Below are positions 7,365 through 14,753 of a stretch of DNA of 25,558 bases, piece after piece. Numbering within the stretch: position 1 is the first letter of the stretch; the number at the start of each line of letters is the position of its first letter. A program made the translations under genes and the position numbers. Where the stretch lies: contig USSI01000003.1 of NCBI GenBank assembly GCA_900557315.1, positions 1 to 25,558 of the forward strand, written 5' to 3'. The notes below the pieces were generated by a model that saw nothing but the letters and a program-made list of their open reading frames with translations, had not been told where the DNA came from and searched no databases. Source of the stretch: an uncultured Butyricicoccus sp. GTDB lineage: Bacteria; Bacillota; Clostridia; Oscillospirales; Butyricicoccaceae.

Positions 7365-7441
7365 TTTCGCGGGCATCCCGGGATAAAACGCCCTCGAATG
7401 CCGCAAAACCGGGCACTATTACAGGAAAGGAACGCTGTGCT

Positions 7442-8641
7442 TTGGAATTATCCGACCGCTGCCTGCATCTGTGCGGGCATATTGAAACGCTGACCGGCGT
7501 GCACACCACGCTGCTGGATCTGTCCGCAAAAACCTTTTTGAAGCCGCCCTTTCACAGCGACTGCGCGCTGCAAAGCACGGGGTGCAACGCCTACCTGACC
7601 CATCTGTACGGCGCGTATGAAGCCGCACGCTGGGATGGCAAATATATTTATTACTGTCCGCGCGGGCTGGTGTTCATTGCCACGCCGCCGCTGATGACAG
7701 GCGCCGCCATGGAATACTGCCTCATCACCGGACCGTTCATCATGTCCAATGACAGCGACGACCCGTTCGAGGATACCCTGCTCACCGCCGAACCGCTCGA
7801 TAACATCCCCCGCCTGACCACGGCGCAGGCGCGCTCGCTCAGCGAGCTGATCGCGTTGTCCGTGCTGTCCTTTTCGCTGGACACTGTGCCGCCCGATGTG
7901 GATTCAGGCAGCCAGGCCGCGATTTTGCAGATGATGTACGACCTGTCCGCGGACAACACAGCCAAAACCTACCCCATCGAGAGCGAACGCCGTCTGCAGG
8001 AGCATATCCGTTCGGGCGACAAGGAGGCCGCGCAGGAACTGCTCAATGAACTGCTGGTCCATATCTATTATCTGGCCGGGAGCGACCAGCAGCTGATTAA
8101 GTCACGTATCCGTGAGCTGCTCGTGCTCATGAGCCGCGCGGCGATCGACGGCGGCGCGGATGTGGACGAGATATTCAGCCTGTGCACACGCTATGAGCAG
8201 GAAGTGGATACCTTTACCAACATCGAATCCCTCAACCGCTGGATCGGCTCGATCCTGCACCAGTTCATCAGCTTTGTGTTCGACCTCAACGACATCAAGC
8301 ACCAGAACGTGATCTTCAAGACCACCGCCTACATCAAGGAGCATCTGACCGACAAGCTGACGCTCGACCAGGCGGCCGAACAGGTTTACCTGTCCAAATC
8401 CTATTTCTGCCGCATCATCAAGGACGAGCTGGGCTGCACGTTCACCGAGTACGTCAACCGCCTGCGCATTGAGCGCAGCAAGACGCTGCTCCGTTCGACC
8501 GGGATGCCGATCGCGGAAATCGCCTGCGCTGTGGGCTTCGACGACCAGAGCTACTTCACCCGCATTTTCAAAAAACAGACCGGTATCGCCCCGGGCAAAT
8601 ACCGCGAGCAGCATAATTCGCATAATGCGCGCAAAAAATAG
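7442..8641 (+). CDS. PocR-domain AraC-family transcription regulator
   Basis: A 399-residue regulator. Residues about 12-170 look like a PocR sensory domain: GVHTTLLDLSAK, C41, C48, and the characteristic YYCPRGLVFIATPP (70-83) followed by a GPFIM-type strand. The C-terminal AraC domain spans 295-389 with two helix-turn-helix units (LTLDQAAEQVYLSKSYFCRI and IAEIACAVGFDDQSYFTRIF). Known: PocR of Salmonella activates the cobalamin (cob) and propanediol genes, and the PocR domain is predicted to sense small hydrocarbon derivatives. Here it sits beside a corrinoid methyltransferase set and near a cobalamin operon, so it probably activates one or both. The start is a TTG at 7442, 11 bases after AGGAAAGG; no in-frame ATG lies near. 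Specific inducer unknown. Confidence 0.88.
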   Translation: MELSDRCLHLCGHIETLTGVHTTLLDLSAKTFLKPPFHSDCALQSTGCNAYLTHLYGAYEAARWDGKYIYYCPRGLVFIATPPLMTGAAMEYCLITGPFIMSNDSDDPFEDTLLTAEPLDNIPRLTTAQARSLSELIALSVLSFSLDTVPPDVDSGSQAAILQMMYDLSADNTAKTYPIESERRLQEHIRSGDKEAAQELLNELLVHIYYLAGSDQQLIKSRIRELLVLMSRAAIDGGADVDEIFSLCTRYEQEVDTFTNIESLNRWIGSILHQFISFVFDLNDIKHQNVIFKTTAYIKEHLTDKLTLDQAAEQVYLSKSYFCRIIKDELGCTFTEYVNRLRIERSKTLLRSTGMPIAEIACAVGFDDQSYFTRIFKKQTGIAPGKYREQHNSHNARKK

Positions 8642-8642
8642 A

Positions 8643-8674
8643 CAAACGGCTTCGGATATTTCCGAAGCCGTTTG
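8643..8674 (+). terminator. Terminator hairpin after the PocR/AraC gene
   Basis: CAAACGGCTTCGG (8643-8655) pairs perfectly with CCGAAGCCGTTTG (8662-8674) across a 6-base loop, starting right after the regulator stop codon. The following T-run is weak. Confidence 0.75.
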
Positions 8675-8699
8675 CCTGTTACACAGAAAGAAAAGTGTC

Positions 8700-8725
8700 C
8701 TGATGCGCCGTGGCCGGCGCATCAG
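8700..8725 (-). terminator. Terminator hairpin after the methyltransferase gene
   Basis: CTGATGCGCC (8700-8709) pairs with GGCGCATCAG (8716-8725) across a 6-base loop. Read leftward it is followed by GACACTTTTCTTTC, a T-rich tail. It lies 53 bases past the stop codon of the UroD-like methyltransferase gene, back to back with the terminator of the convergent regulator gene. Confidence 0.65.
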
Positions 8726-8778
8726 CGATCCTGTTTTGGACCCTGCACGGCAGGGCGTTTCGTTTGGCGCGCTGCGCC

Positions 8779-9813
8779 TTACGCGCGGCCGTAAAATTCG
8801 TCCACCGCGCGGAAGAATGCATCGATGTTCTCCCAGCTGGACATCGGCGGGATATCGCAGCCCGAGGAGATGACGAAGTTCGGATACTTGCAGCACTGCT
8901 CCATGACCTCGAGGGTCTTGGCGCGGATGGATTCCGGCGTGCCGTTGCGGAACTCCCCTGCGGGGTCCACATTGCCCATGCAGATGGTATCCGCAGGCGC
9001 CTTTTCCATGATTTCCGCCATATCGACCGCATTGCCGAAGTGGTAGGCATTCGCGCCGTTGGAGAAGATGGAATCGAGCGTGATGTTTGCCGTGTTGCCG
9101 CAGTTGTGATAGATGACCGCGAAGTTCTCATCGCGCACGGCATCCACAATGCGCTTGCAGTAATCGCCGGAGAACTCCTGCGCAAGGCCGGGGGACAGCA
9201 GGCCGGCCAGCGGCTCTGCAATCACAACGCCGTTCGCGCCGACCGCCTTGTATGCCTCGATGTATTTGATGATGAACTGGGTGCACTTTTCGAGTACGAC
9301 ATGCACCATATCCGGCTCGTCGTAGCAGTAGATGAGCGCCTCGGTCACATCGAGCAGGCGGCCCGCCAGCGAGAAGGGGCCGATCACGCCGGCAAGCACC
9401 GGCCGGTCCTCAATCATGCCCATGACCTTTTCGATCGCATCAATATAGATCTGCGTGCGGCCCGCGCCGATCTCCGGCACCGCAAGCGCTTCCGCCAGCT
9501 CCATGCGCTCGTCCTCGTCCACCTCGGTCGGGATCACCGGGCCGGTAACCGTCGGCACCTCGTCATCCGAGAAGCGGATGGGCGCGCCGAAGCACTCTGC
9601 TTCAAGCGAAAGATCCATCAAGCTGACCGCTGCGCCCGCATTGGTACGGTCGGCAACCGCCTTCATGCCGCGCGCCTGCAAATCGCTGTCCGAAATCAGG
9701 TCTTTTACCGTAATGCCCAGCAGCTGGATAGACGGGAAGGACAGCACCGGCACCGCCTTTTTGGCCGGGGCCTCGAGCAGGTCTTTTGTCCACTGATCCA
9801 TATTTAATTTCAT
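8779..9813 (-). CDS. UroD/MtaA-family corrinoid-dependent methyltransferase
   Basis: A 344-residue protein of the uroporphyrinogen decarboxylase superfamily, in the methyltransferase branch (MtaA/MtbA/CmuA type) rather than true UroD. It carries the zinc-thiolate motif HxC...C as H236-x-C238 (YHNCGNT) and C319 (SSGCDIPP), at almost the spacing known for methanogen MtaA/MtbA. The AEPLAGLLSP loop (199-208) is also typical. Family role: methyl transfer between a corrinoid protein and a zinc-activated thiol or folate acceptor, or from a methylated substrate to the corrinoid. It is divergent from the corrinoid protein gene, its likely partner. The ATG at 9813 has GGAGG 9 bases upstream and is preferred to an in-frame TTG 9 bases earlier. 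Substrate cannot be read from sequence. Confidence 0.9.
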   Translation of the reverse strand: MKLNMDQWTKDLLEAPAKKAVPVLSFPSIQLLGITVKDLISDSDLQARGMKAVADRTNAGAAVSLMDLSLEAECFGAPIRFSDDEVPTVTGPVIPTEVDEDERMELAEALAVPEIGAGRTQIYIDAIEKVMGMIEDRPVLAGVIGPFSLAGRLLDVTEALIYCYDEPDMVHVVLEKCTQFIIKYIEAYKAVGANGVVIAEPLAGLLSPGLAQEFSGDYCKRIVDAVRDENFAVIYHNCGNTANITLDSIFSNGANAYHFGNAVDMAEIMEKAPADTICMGNVDPAGEFRNGTPESIRAKTLEVMEQCCKYPNFVISSGCDIPPMSSWENIDAFFRAVDEFYGRA

Positions 9814-9896
9814 CGCAATCAACCTCCGATAGATAATTAAGTTCCGCTTATTGCTGTCTCTAAGATACCATGCGCCGCCGCCGGACTGTTAGGAGA

Positions 9897-9913
9897 AAAT
9901 TGCGCAGATTTCG
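9897..9913. promoter_or_regulatory. Candidate shared operator, copy 1
   Basis: AAATTGC-GCA-GATTTCG. The same 7+7 bases with the same 3-base gap recur at 14643-14659, in the other divergent intergenic region of the island. The rest of the 9814-10097 stretch holds a TATAAT at 9916-9921 next to the motif and a TATCTT (leftward) at 9862-9867, but no complete consensus promoter, as is common for activator-dependent promoters. Confidence 0.55.
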
Positions 9914-10097
9914 GATATAATTGACTTTGTCCCCCGCGCCGGAAACATAGAAAAAGATTGTTCTAAAAAAGTGCAATTCCGTTCAAGAAAACGCCGGGGA
10001 GGGATGATATGATTAGGACAACAGAAACAGAACGCGCAGCGGCAGCGCAAGGGCAATCGTGCGCGGCGCAAACCATCTGAAAAAAGGAGAAATTATT

Positions 10098-10733
10098 ATG
10101 AGCATTCTGAACGACATCAGCTCCTGGCTGCAGCAGGGCCGCGCGCCCAAGGTAAAGGCCTGTGTACAGCAGGCGCTGGACGAAGGCATCCCGGCAAACG
10201 AAATCCTGGAGCAGGGCCTGCTTGACGGCATGAACATCATCGGCCAGAAGTTCAAAAACAACGAAGTCTTCGTGCCGGAGGTGCTGATCGCCGCCCGCGC
10301 GATGACCAAGGGCATCGAAGTGCTCCGCCCGCACCTGGTTGCGGACGGCGTGGAGGAAAAGGGCACGGTTGTCATCGGCACGGTCAAGGGCGACCTGCAC
10401 GACATCGGCAAAAACCTCGTGCGCATGATGATGGAAGGCAAGGGCCTCAAGGTCATCGACCTCGGCGTTGACGTACCGGTTGAGAAGTTCCTCGAGTCCG
10501 CGCGCGAGAATAACGCGCAGATCATCGCCTGCTCCGCGCTGCTGACCACCACCATGGGCGAGATGCGCAATGTGGTGGAAGCGGTCGAGGCTTCCGAGAT
10601 GAAGGGCAAGGTCAAGGTCATGATCGGCGGCGCGCCGATCACCCAGGCATTCTGCGACCAGATCGGCGCGGATAAGTACACCCCGGACGCCGCTACTGCG
10701 GCCGACGTAGCGCTCGCCATCTGCACCGCCTGA
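10098..10733 (+). CDS. Corrinoid (B12-binding) methyl carrier protein
   Basis: A 211-residue corrinoid protein of the MtaC/MtbC/MttC type. Residues about 5-82 form the helical cap domain (B12-binding 2), with LLDGMNIIGQKFKNNEVFVPEVL as its signature. Residues about 90-211 form the Rossmann-like cobalamin domain with the DxHxxG motif at D99-L-H101-D-I-G104, where H101 is the lower cobalt ligand, then SALLTTTM (146-153) and GGAP (177-180), which hold the nucleotide tail. Cobalt cycles between Co(I) and methyl-Co(III) as it carries a methyl group. The ATG at 10098 follows AAAGGAGAAATTATT; an upstream in-frame extension lacks a site. It is divergent from the UroD-like methyltransferase and followed at once by a strong terminator, so it is monocistronic. 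Confidence 0.95.
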   Translation: MSILNDISSWLQQGRAPKVKACVQQALDEGIPANEILEQGLLDGMNIIGQKFKNNEVFVPEVLIAARAMTKGIEVLRPHLVADGVEEKGTVVIGTVKGDLHDIGKNLVRMMMEGKGLKVIDLGVDVPVEKFLESARENNAQIIACSALLTTTMGEMRNVVEAVEASEMKGKVKVMIGGAPITQAFCDQIGADKYTPDAATAADVALAICTA

Positions 10734-10754
10734 TTTTTAAACTCCATATTGCGG

Positions 10755-10792
10755 TAAAAAAGCCGTCCGGCTGCAGCCGGACGGCTTTTTTG
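10755..10792. terminator. Strong bidirectional terminator after the corrinoid protein gene
   Basis: AGCCGTCCGGCT (10761-10772) and AGCCGGACGGCT (10775-10786) pair perfectly, flanked by AAAAA on the left and TTTTTT on the right. It ends the corrinoid protein transcript. Confidence 0.93.
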
Positions 10793-10844
10793 CTGTCTGG
10801 AGCGGGGTCGTGGTTTCTGCGGCCTTTGGACGCGCATAAAAAGG

Positions 10845-11011
10845 AAATGGCCGCAATGCGGCCATTTTCATCAATCCGCCCCGCTTTGCCGGGCGGCCTG
10901 ATACAGATAAGCAATGTTTGTGGCGCCTGCGGCGCACAGATATTGCGGCTCCGGCTTTGTCCGCGCGATGCGCGGCAAGGCCCGCTCGTTTGAAGCAATA
11001 TGCTTCAAACG
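10845..11011. repeat. Run of consecutive short palindromes between convergent genes
   Basis: No gene is seen in 10734-11017 apart from the terminator. This part contains hairpins one after another: AAATGGCCGC/GCGGCCATTT (10845-10867), CCGCCC/GGGCGG (10876-10896), GCGCC/GGCGC (10923-10935), CCGCGC/GCGCGG (10961-10975), and a perfect 11-bp CGTTTGAAGCA/TGCTTCAAACG (10987-11011) just past the activator gene stop codon. The first, read leftward, is followed by CCTTTTT and may terminate the activator transcript. The remainder may be a structured 3' end or a small RNA. Confidence 0.6.
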
Positions 11012-11017
11012 AAGGCC

Positions 11018-12508
11018 TTAAAATTCCATGAACGACATACAGTCCACATAGTAATCCATAAACGCAGGGCTGGCGGAGAGCGAAAGCTCGGTCGCCTGCT
11101 GCGCCATCTGCTCGGATTTTTCGCGCAGGGACCTGTTCATCAGCAGCATGGACGCGCCGCCCAGCGCGCCGTTGCCGATAAAACCCGTCCTGTCGCGCAG
11201 CGCGGCGGAGAACAGGCCGATCGCACAGGCGGAACCGAAGTTCATCGAGCTGCCGAAGCCGCCCGCGATGGAAAACCGCTTCACCTCGGCCGCCTCTACC
11301 CCCTCTTCCTCCAGCAGGGTAATCAGCCCCGCGCAGATCGCGGACTTTGCCAGCTGGATCTGGCGCACGTCGCGCTGGTCGATCCGCACGCCGCTGTCCC
11401 CGATGGCAAAATCCTCCTCCAGGAAGCCGGAATCATCAATCGCTTCGGTCTCCAGCATAACCGCGAGCGCGTCCAGAATCCCCGATCCGCACACGCCCCG
11501 TGCCGGCTGATCCTGCACGGTTTCGTACCGGATGGCGCCGCCCTCGCGCCACACCGCGCGGATGGCGCCCGGCGCGGCGGGCATACCGCAGGACAGTCCC
11601 GCGCCCTCAAAGGCAGGGCCGGCCGCAGTCGAGCAGCACAGCAGCCTGCCGTCCTTCGCCAGCGCCATTTCACCGTTCGTGCCGATGTCCGCAAGCAGCT
11701 GCACCCCGCCGGACAGCAGGTCGGACGCGAGGATGGCGCACACGATGTCCGCGCCCACATACGCGCCGATGCAGCGCGGCAGGTAGACCGGCGCGCCCGC
11801 CAGCGTGCGGCGGCTCATGCAGCCAAAGTAGGACTGCACATCAAACGGCACAACCGCAAGCGAGGCCGGGTCCAGCCCTTCATACAGGTGCAGCATGGTC
11901 GAGTTGCCTGTAACGACCGACTCCTCGATTTTGTCCACGCCCGCTTCGCGCAGGCATTCCGCTGCCATTTGCTCAAGCTGATCGACGATGCGGCCGGACA
12001 GCACGTCCAGCCCCTCGGTTTTGCAGGCCTCGATGCGCGAAATGACGTCCGCGCCAAAGCCGCGCTGGGCGTTTTCCGCCAGCCGCTCGGCGAGTACCGC
12101 GCCGCTCGCCCGGTCAAACAGCTGCATGGCGACGGTCGTCGTGCCGATGTCCACGGCAAGGCCGCAGCCGGTCTCGGTGCGCTCGAACGGCGGGGTCTGA
12201 TTCCAGGCGATGATTTTGGACGCCCCTTCTTCATGCAGCGTCACAACCGCATCCCCCGTCAGGCGGCAGGAGCAGGCCAGGCGGATGCCTGCGGCAAGCT
12301 CCTCCTCCCTGAGCAGGCGGCGCTCCGACGCCCCGGGCGCCTCCACCCCGCCCTCGACATACACCCGGCACTTGCCGCAGGTGTGGTTGCCTGAGCACGG
12401 CAGGGCAAAGGAGGGCACAGCCTGCCGCAGCAGGTCGCTGACAAGAGCGCCCGGCTCTGCGGGCACGGTGCGGCGGGTTGCGCCGCTCACAATGGTCAAT
12501 TCACACAT
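11018..12508 (-). CDS. Reductive activator of corrinoid proteins (RACE, ASKHA ATPase with 2Fe-2S domain)
   Basis: A 496-residue protein that should reduce inactive Co(II) corrinoid to Co(I) using ATP and electrons from an iron-sulfur centre. Residues 1-90 form a plant-type 2Fe-2S ferredoxin domain with C38-x5-C44-x2-C47 and C79. Then comes the RACo/DUF4445-type actin-fold ATPase, with phosphate loops DIGTTTVA (120-127) and, further on, LLADIGTNGEMAL, plus a C-terminal IAGGFGSSMNFG motif. Length fits bacterial O-demethylase activators rather than archaeal RamA, whose iron-sulfur domain is at the C-terminus. Its ATG overlaps the end of the HyuA-like gene by 8 bases, so the two are translationally coupled. 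The neighbouring corrinoid protein (10098-10733) is the obvious client. Confidence 0.93.
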   Translation of the reverse strand: MCELTIVSGATRRTVPAEPGALVSDLLRQAVPSFALPCSGNHTCGKCRVYVEGGVEAPGASERRLLREEELAAGIRLACSCRLTGDAVVTLHEEGASKIIAWNQTPPFERTETGCGLAVDIGTTTVAMQLFDRASGAVLAERLAENAQRGFGADVISRIEACKTEGLDVLSGRIVDQLEQMAAECLREAGVDKIEESVVTGNSTMLHLYEGLDPASLAVVPFDVQSYFGCMSRRTLAGAPVYLPRCIGAYVGADIVCAILASDLLSGGVQLLADIGTNGEMALAKDGRLLCCSTAAGPAFEGAGLSCGMPAAPGAIRAVWREGGAIRYETVQDQPARGVCGSGILDALAVMLETEAIDDSGFLEEDFAIGDSGVRIDQRDVRQIQLAKSAICAGLITLLEEEGVEAAEVKRFSIAGGFGSSMNFGSACAIGLFSAALRDRTGFIGNGALGGASMLLMNRSLREKSEQMAQQATELSLSASPAFMDYYVDCMSFMEF

Positions 12509-14546
12509 GTCGGTTCTCCTTTGTGGCAGTTTGCAGCAGGCAGGTGCTTGCCGTCACGCGGATGCGCGTGCACAGCTTGACGCCGCCCAGCAGGATATCC
12601 GCAGCCATGTCGCTGCGGCTGCAGGTAAAGGACAGTTCACCCGTCGCGCCCTGGGCGCGCAGACTTTTTTCCGTGCGCTCACGCAGACGCTGCTCGGCCC
12701 ACGCGGCCGCCTCGTCCTCCTGCGCGAAACAGCGCGGCGGCTGTCCCGCGCACAGGACCTCCCAGTCGCCCTTCCGGCTGTCGTCCGGCGACAGGCCGTG
12801 CGGACGCACCTCGGCTTCAGCCGTAGCGGACATACGCCCGGTGGCCGCACCGACCGCGTTCGCTGTCGCAGCGCAGTCCGGGATGATGCATTCCGCGCCG
12901 AGCGCCTTCGCGGCCTCGGGCAGGAACAGGTGCACCGGTCCGCCGATGCCGATCAGCGCGGCAGGCGCGCGGGAGGCGGAATGCAGCAGGCCGTCCCCGC
13001 CGGTCCCGCGGTTTTCCCACTGCAGCCGGAGCAGCTCGCGCATGCCCCCGTCCAGCCCGTGGCGGCGGAAGTGCGGCGAGGCGTGCTCGAGCAGAAGCTG
13101 CGACACCGCGTAAAACACCTCGCGCGAAACGTCATCATAGATGCGGCTGCACAAGTCCTCAGGCAGCATATGCAGCGAGGCCGCAGCGAACTGCACCGCA
13201 AGCTGGGACGCCTCGCGGTCATACCGCGTGTAGTCGCCGCGCACATGCATGATATCGGTGGGCGTCAGCCCGGCGCGCAGGATGACGCCCGCTTTTTCCA
13301 TCAGGCTGCTGCGGAACTGATACTTGTCCACCCCGACCACATCCGCGGCCTGCTGCAGGCTGAGCGGCCCCTTTTCGAGCGCGCGGCACAGCCGGCGTTC
13401 GGCCTCCTCGAGCGGCAGGCGGCTCCAGTCTGTACGGCCGAGGGTGAGGAATTCATGCAGCGGCAGGGTATGTGCGGGCACCTCGCGCACCTGGCTGCGC
13501 AAAACGGGCAGGACGGCGGGGTGCTGGCTGGCCAGCACGCACAGCGGAATCACACGGTCCGGCCCGAGGGAGAGCGCGCCGTCCTTATCCCAGCGGATGG
13601 CGCTGTCGCCGCCGAGTGCGAACGAAGTGGAAAACAGCCCCTTGACCATGGTTTTCCACTTGCCGACACGGATGCCGTCCCCGGACAGCAGGGGCGCGCC
13701 GTTTTCGATCAGGGCGACGTCGGTGGTCGTACCGCCGATATCGACCACAACCGCGTTTTCGCGCCCGGTGAGCGCGCTGCCGCCGAGCGCCGAGGCCGCC
13801 GGGCCGGACAGCAGCGTCTCGACCGCGTGCTCCGCCGAATAGGCCAGCCCCATCAGGCTGGAATCCGAGCGGACGATCAGCACTTCGGCCTGGATGCCGC
13901 GCGCGCGGAACGCCCGCGTGACCGCATCGACAAAATCGCGCGTGACCGGCAGCAGACCCGCGTTAAGCACCGCGCTCGCCGCGCGCTCCAGGCTGGACAG
14001 GCCGGAAAACAGCCTGCTTGCGCACACAACCGGCAGGCCGGTCTGCTCGCGGATGATATCCGCCGCGCGGTCCTCCAGCACACCCCCGTTGCGCATCCCG
14101 TAAATCTCGCAGACCGCACAGCCCTCCACATCGGCAAACCATTCGCGCGCATATGCGCGCAGCGCGTCCCAGTCCGGCTCCTCCACGACCTGCCCGGTGA
14201 TCGTGGTCTTGCAGGGCAGGTAGCGGATGTCGTCCGGGTCAGTAAAGCCGTAATCCGCCCCGAAGCGCTCGATCCCCCGGCGGTCGATGCCCATGAGCAG
14301 CAGGCGCGTGCGGCGGAATTTCCCCTCCACGCAGGCGTTGGTCGCCAGCGTAGTGGACAGCCCGGCGACCTCGGCTTCGCGGCAGAGCGCGGGGTCCAGC
14401 CCGTCGAGCGCCTGCAAAATGCCGCGCGTCAGATCGTCGTACGTGGTCAGCGCCTTGTTCTGCCCGAGCACCCTGCCGGTTTCAAAATCATACAGGATGG
14501 CGTCCGTGCAGGTGCCGCCGGTATCAATGCCGATTGCAAGATTCAT
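12501..14546 (-). CDS. HyuA-like (hydantoinase/oxoprolinase family) ASKHA ATPase
   Basis: A 681-residue protein of the hydantoinase A/oxoprolinase family. The N-terminal domain has the phosphate loop IDTGGTCTDA (7-16); a second actin-fold half carries SLMGLAYSAEH...TLLSGPAAS (230-252) and DIGGTTTDVALI (269-280). The remaining 400 residues form the family's C-terminal region with IGIGGPVHLF near the end. No HyuB partner is present, so a hydantoinase or oxoprolinase reaction is unlikely. Homologues next to corrinoid proteins and activators are known in genomes but poorly studied; I infer a role in corrinoid protein reactivation or cofactor loading, together with the activator whose gene it overlaps by 8 bases. 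The ATG at 14546 follows GGAAGGA by 9 bases and is preferred to a longer start. Confidence 0.85.
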   Translation of the reverse strand: MNLAIGIDTGGTCTDAILYDFETGRVLGQNKALTTYDDLTRGILQALDGLDPALCREAEVAGLSTTLATNACVEGKFRRTRLLLMGIDRRGIERFGADYGFTDPDDIRYLPCKTTITGQVVEEPDWDALRAYAREWFADVEGCAVCEIYGMRNGGVLEDRAADIIREQTGLPVVCASRLFSGLSSLERAASAVLNAGLLPVTRDFVDAVTRAFRARGIQAEVLIVRSDSSLMGLAYSAEHAVETLLSGPAASALGGSALTGRENAVVVDIGGTTTDVALIENGAPLLSGDGIRVGKWKTMVKGLFSTSFALGGDSAIRWDKDGALSLGPDRVIPLCVLASQHPAVLPVLRSQVREVPAHTLPLHEFLTLGRTDWSRLPLEEAERRLCRALEKGPLSLQQAADVVGVDKYQFRSSLMEKAGVILRAGLTPTDIMHVRGDYTRYDREASQLAVQFAAASLHMLPEDLCSRIYDDVSREVFYAVSQLLLEHASPHFRRHGLDGGMRELLRLQWENRGTGGDGLLHSASRAPAALIGIGGPVHLFLPEAAKALGAECIIPDCAATANAVGAATGRMSATAEAEVRPHGLSPDDSRKGDWEVLCAGQPPRCFAQEDEAAAWAEQRLRERTEKSLRAQGATGELSFTCSRSDMAADILLGGVKLCTRIRVTASTCLLQTATKENRHV

Positions 14547-14587
14547 GGCAATGCTTCCTTCCCGTTCGGTTTCAGATTCTGTCATCT

Positions 14588-14717
14588 ATTATAGCCTTCC
14601 GTGCCGCGCGGCGTATAGGAATATCGTCCATCGGTTTGCACGAAATTGCCATGATTTCGCACGATCGTCCAAAGCTGCCGCCGGGCGGTTGCCGCCGGGC
14701 GGGCCGGGGCTTATAAT
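14588..14717. promoter_or_regulatory. Divergent control region with shared operator, copy 2
   Basis: AAATTGC-CAT-GATTTCG at 14643-14659 repeats the motif found at 9897-9913, and here forms a dyad CGAAAT-N7-ATTTCG. Overlapping it, GCACGA occurs twice (14638-14643 and 14659-14664), 21 bases apart, the spacing AraC-type proteins use for tandem half-sites. Rightward, TTGCCG (14689-14694), 17 bases, TATAAT (14712-14717) is the DUF1638 promoter, with the sites 18 bases upstream of its -35. Leftward, TATAAT (14588-14593) serves the HyuA-like gene but lacks a clear -35 box, as expected for an activated promoter. Confidence 0.6.
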
Positions 14718-14753
14718 AAGGGACAGGAAAAAGAAACGGAAGGATGGGAAGGT

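Noticed and set aside
12210..14594. Open frame of 794 codons on the plus strand
   Set aside because: Antisense to the HyuA-like gene and the start of the activator gene, whose domains and motifs are clear. Same low-information composition as other shadows.
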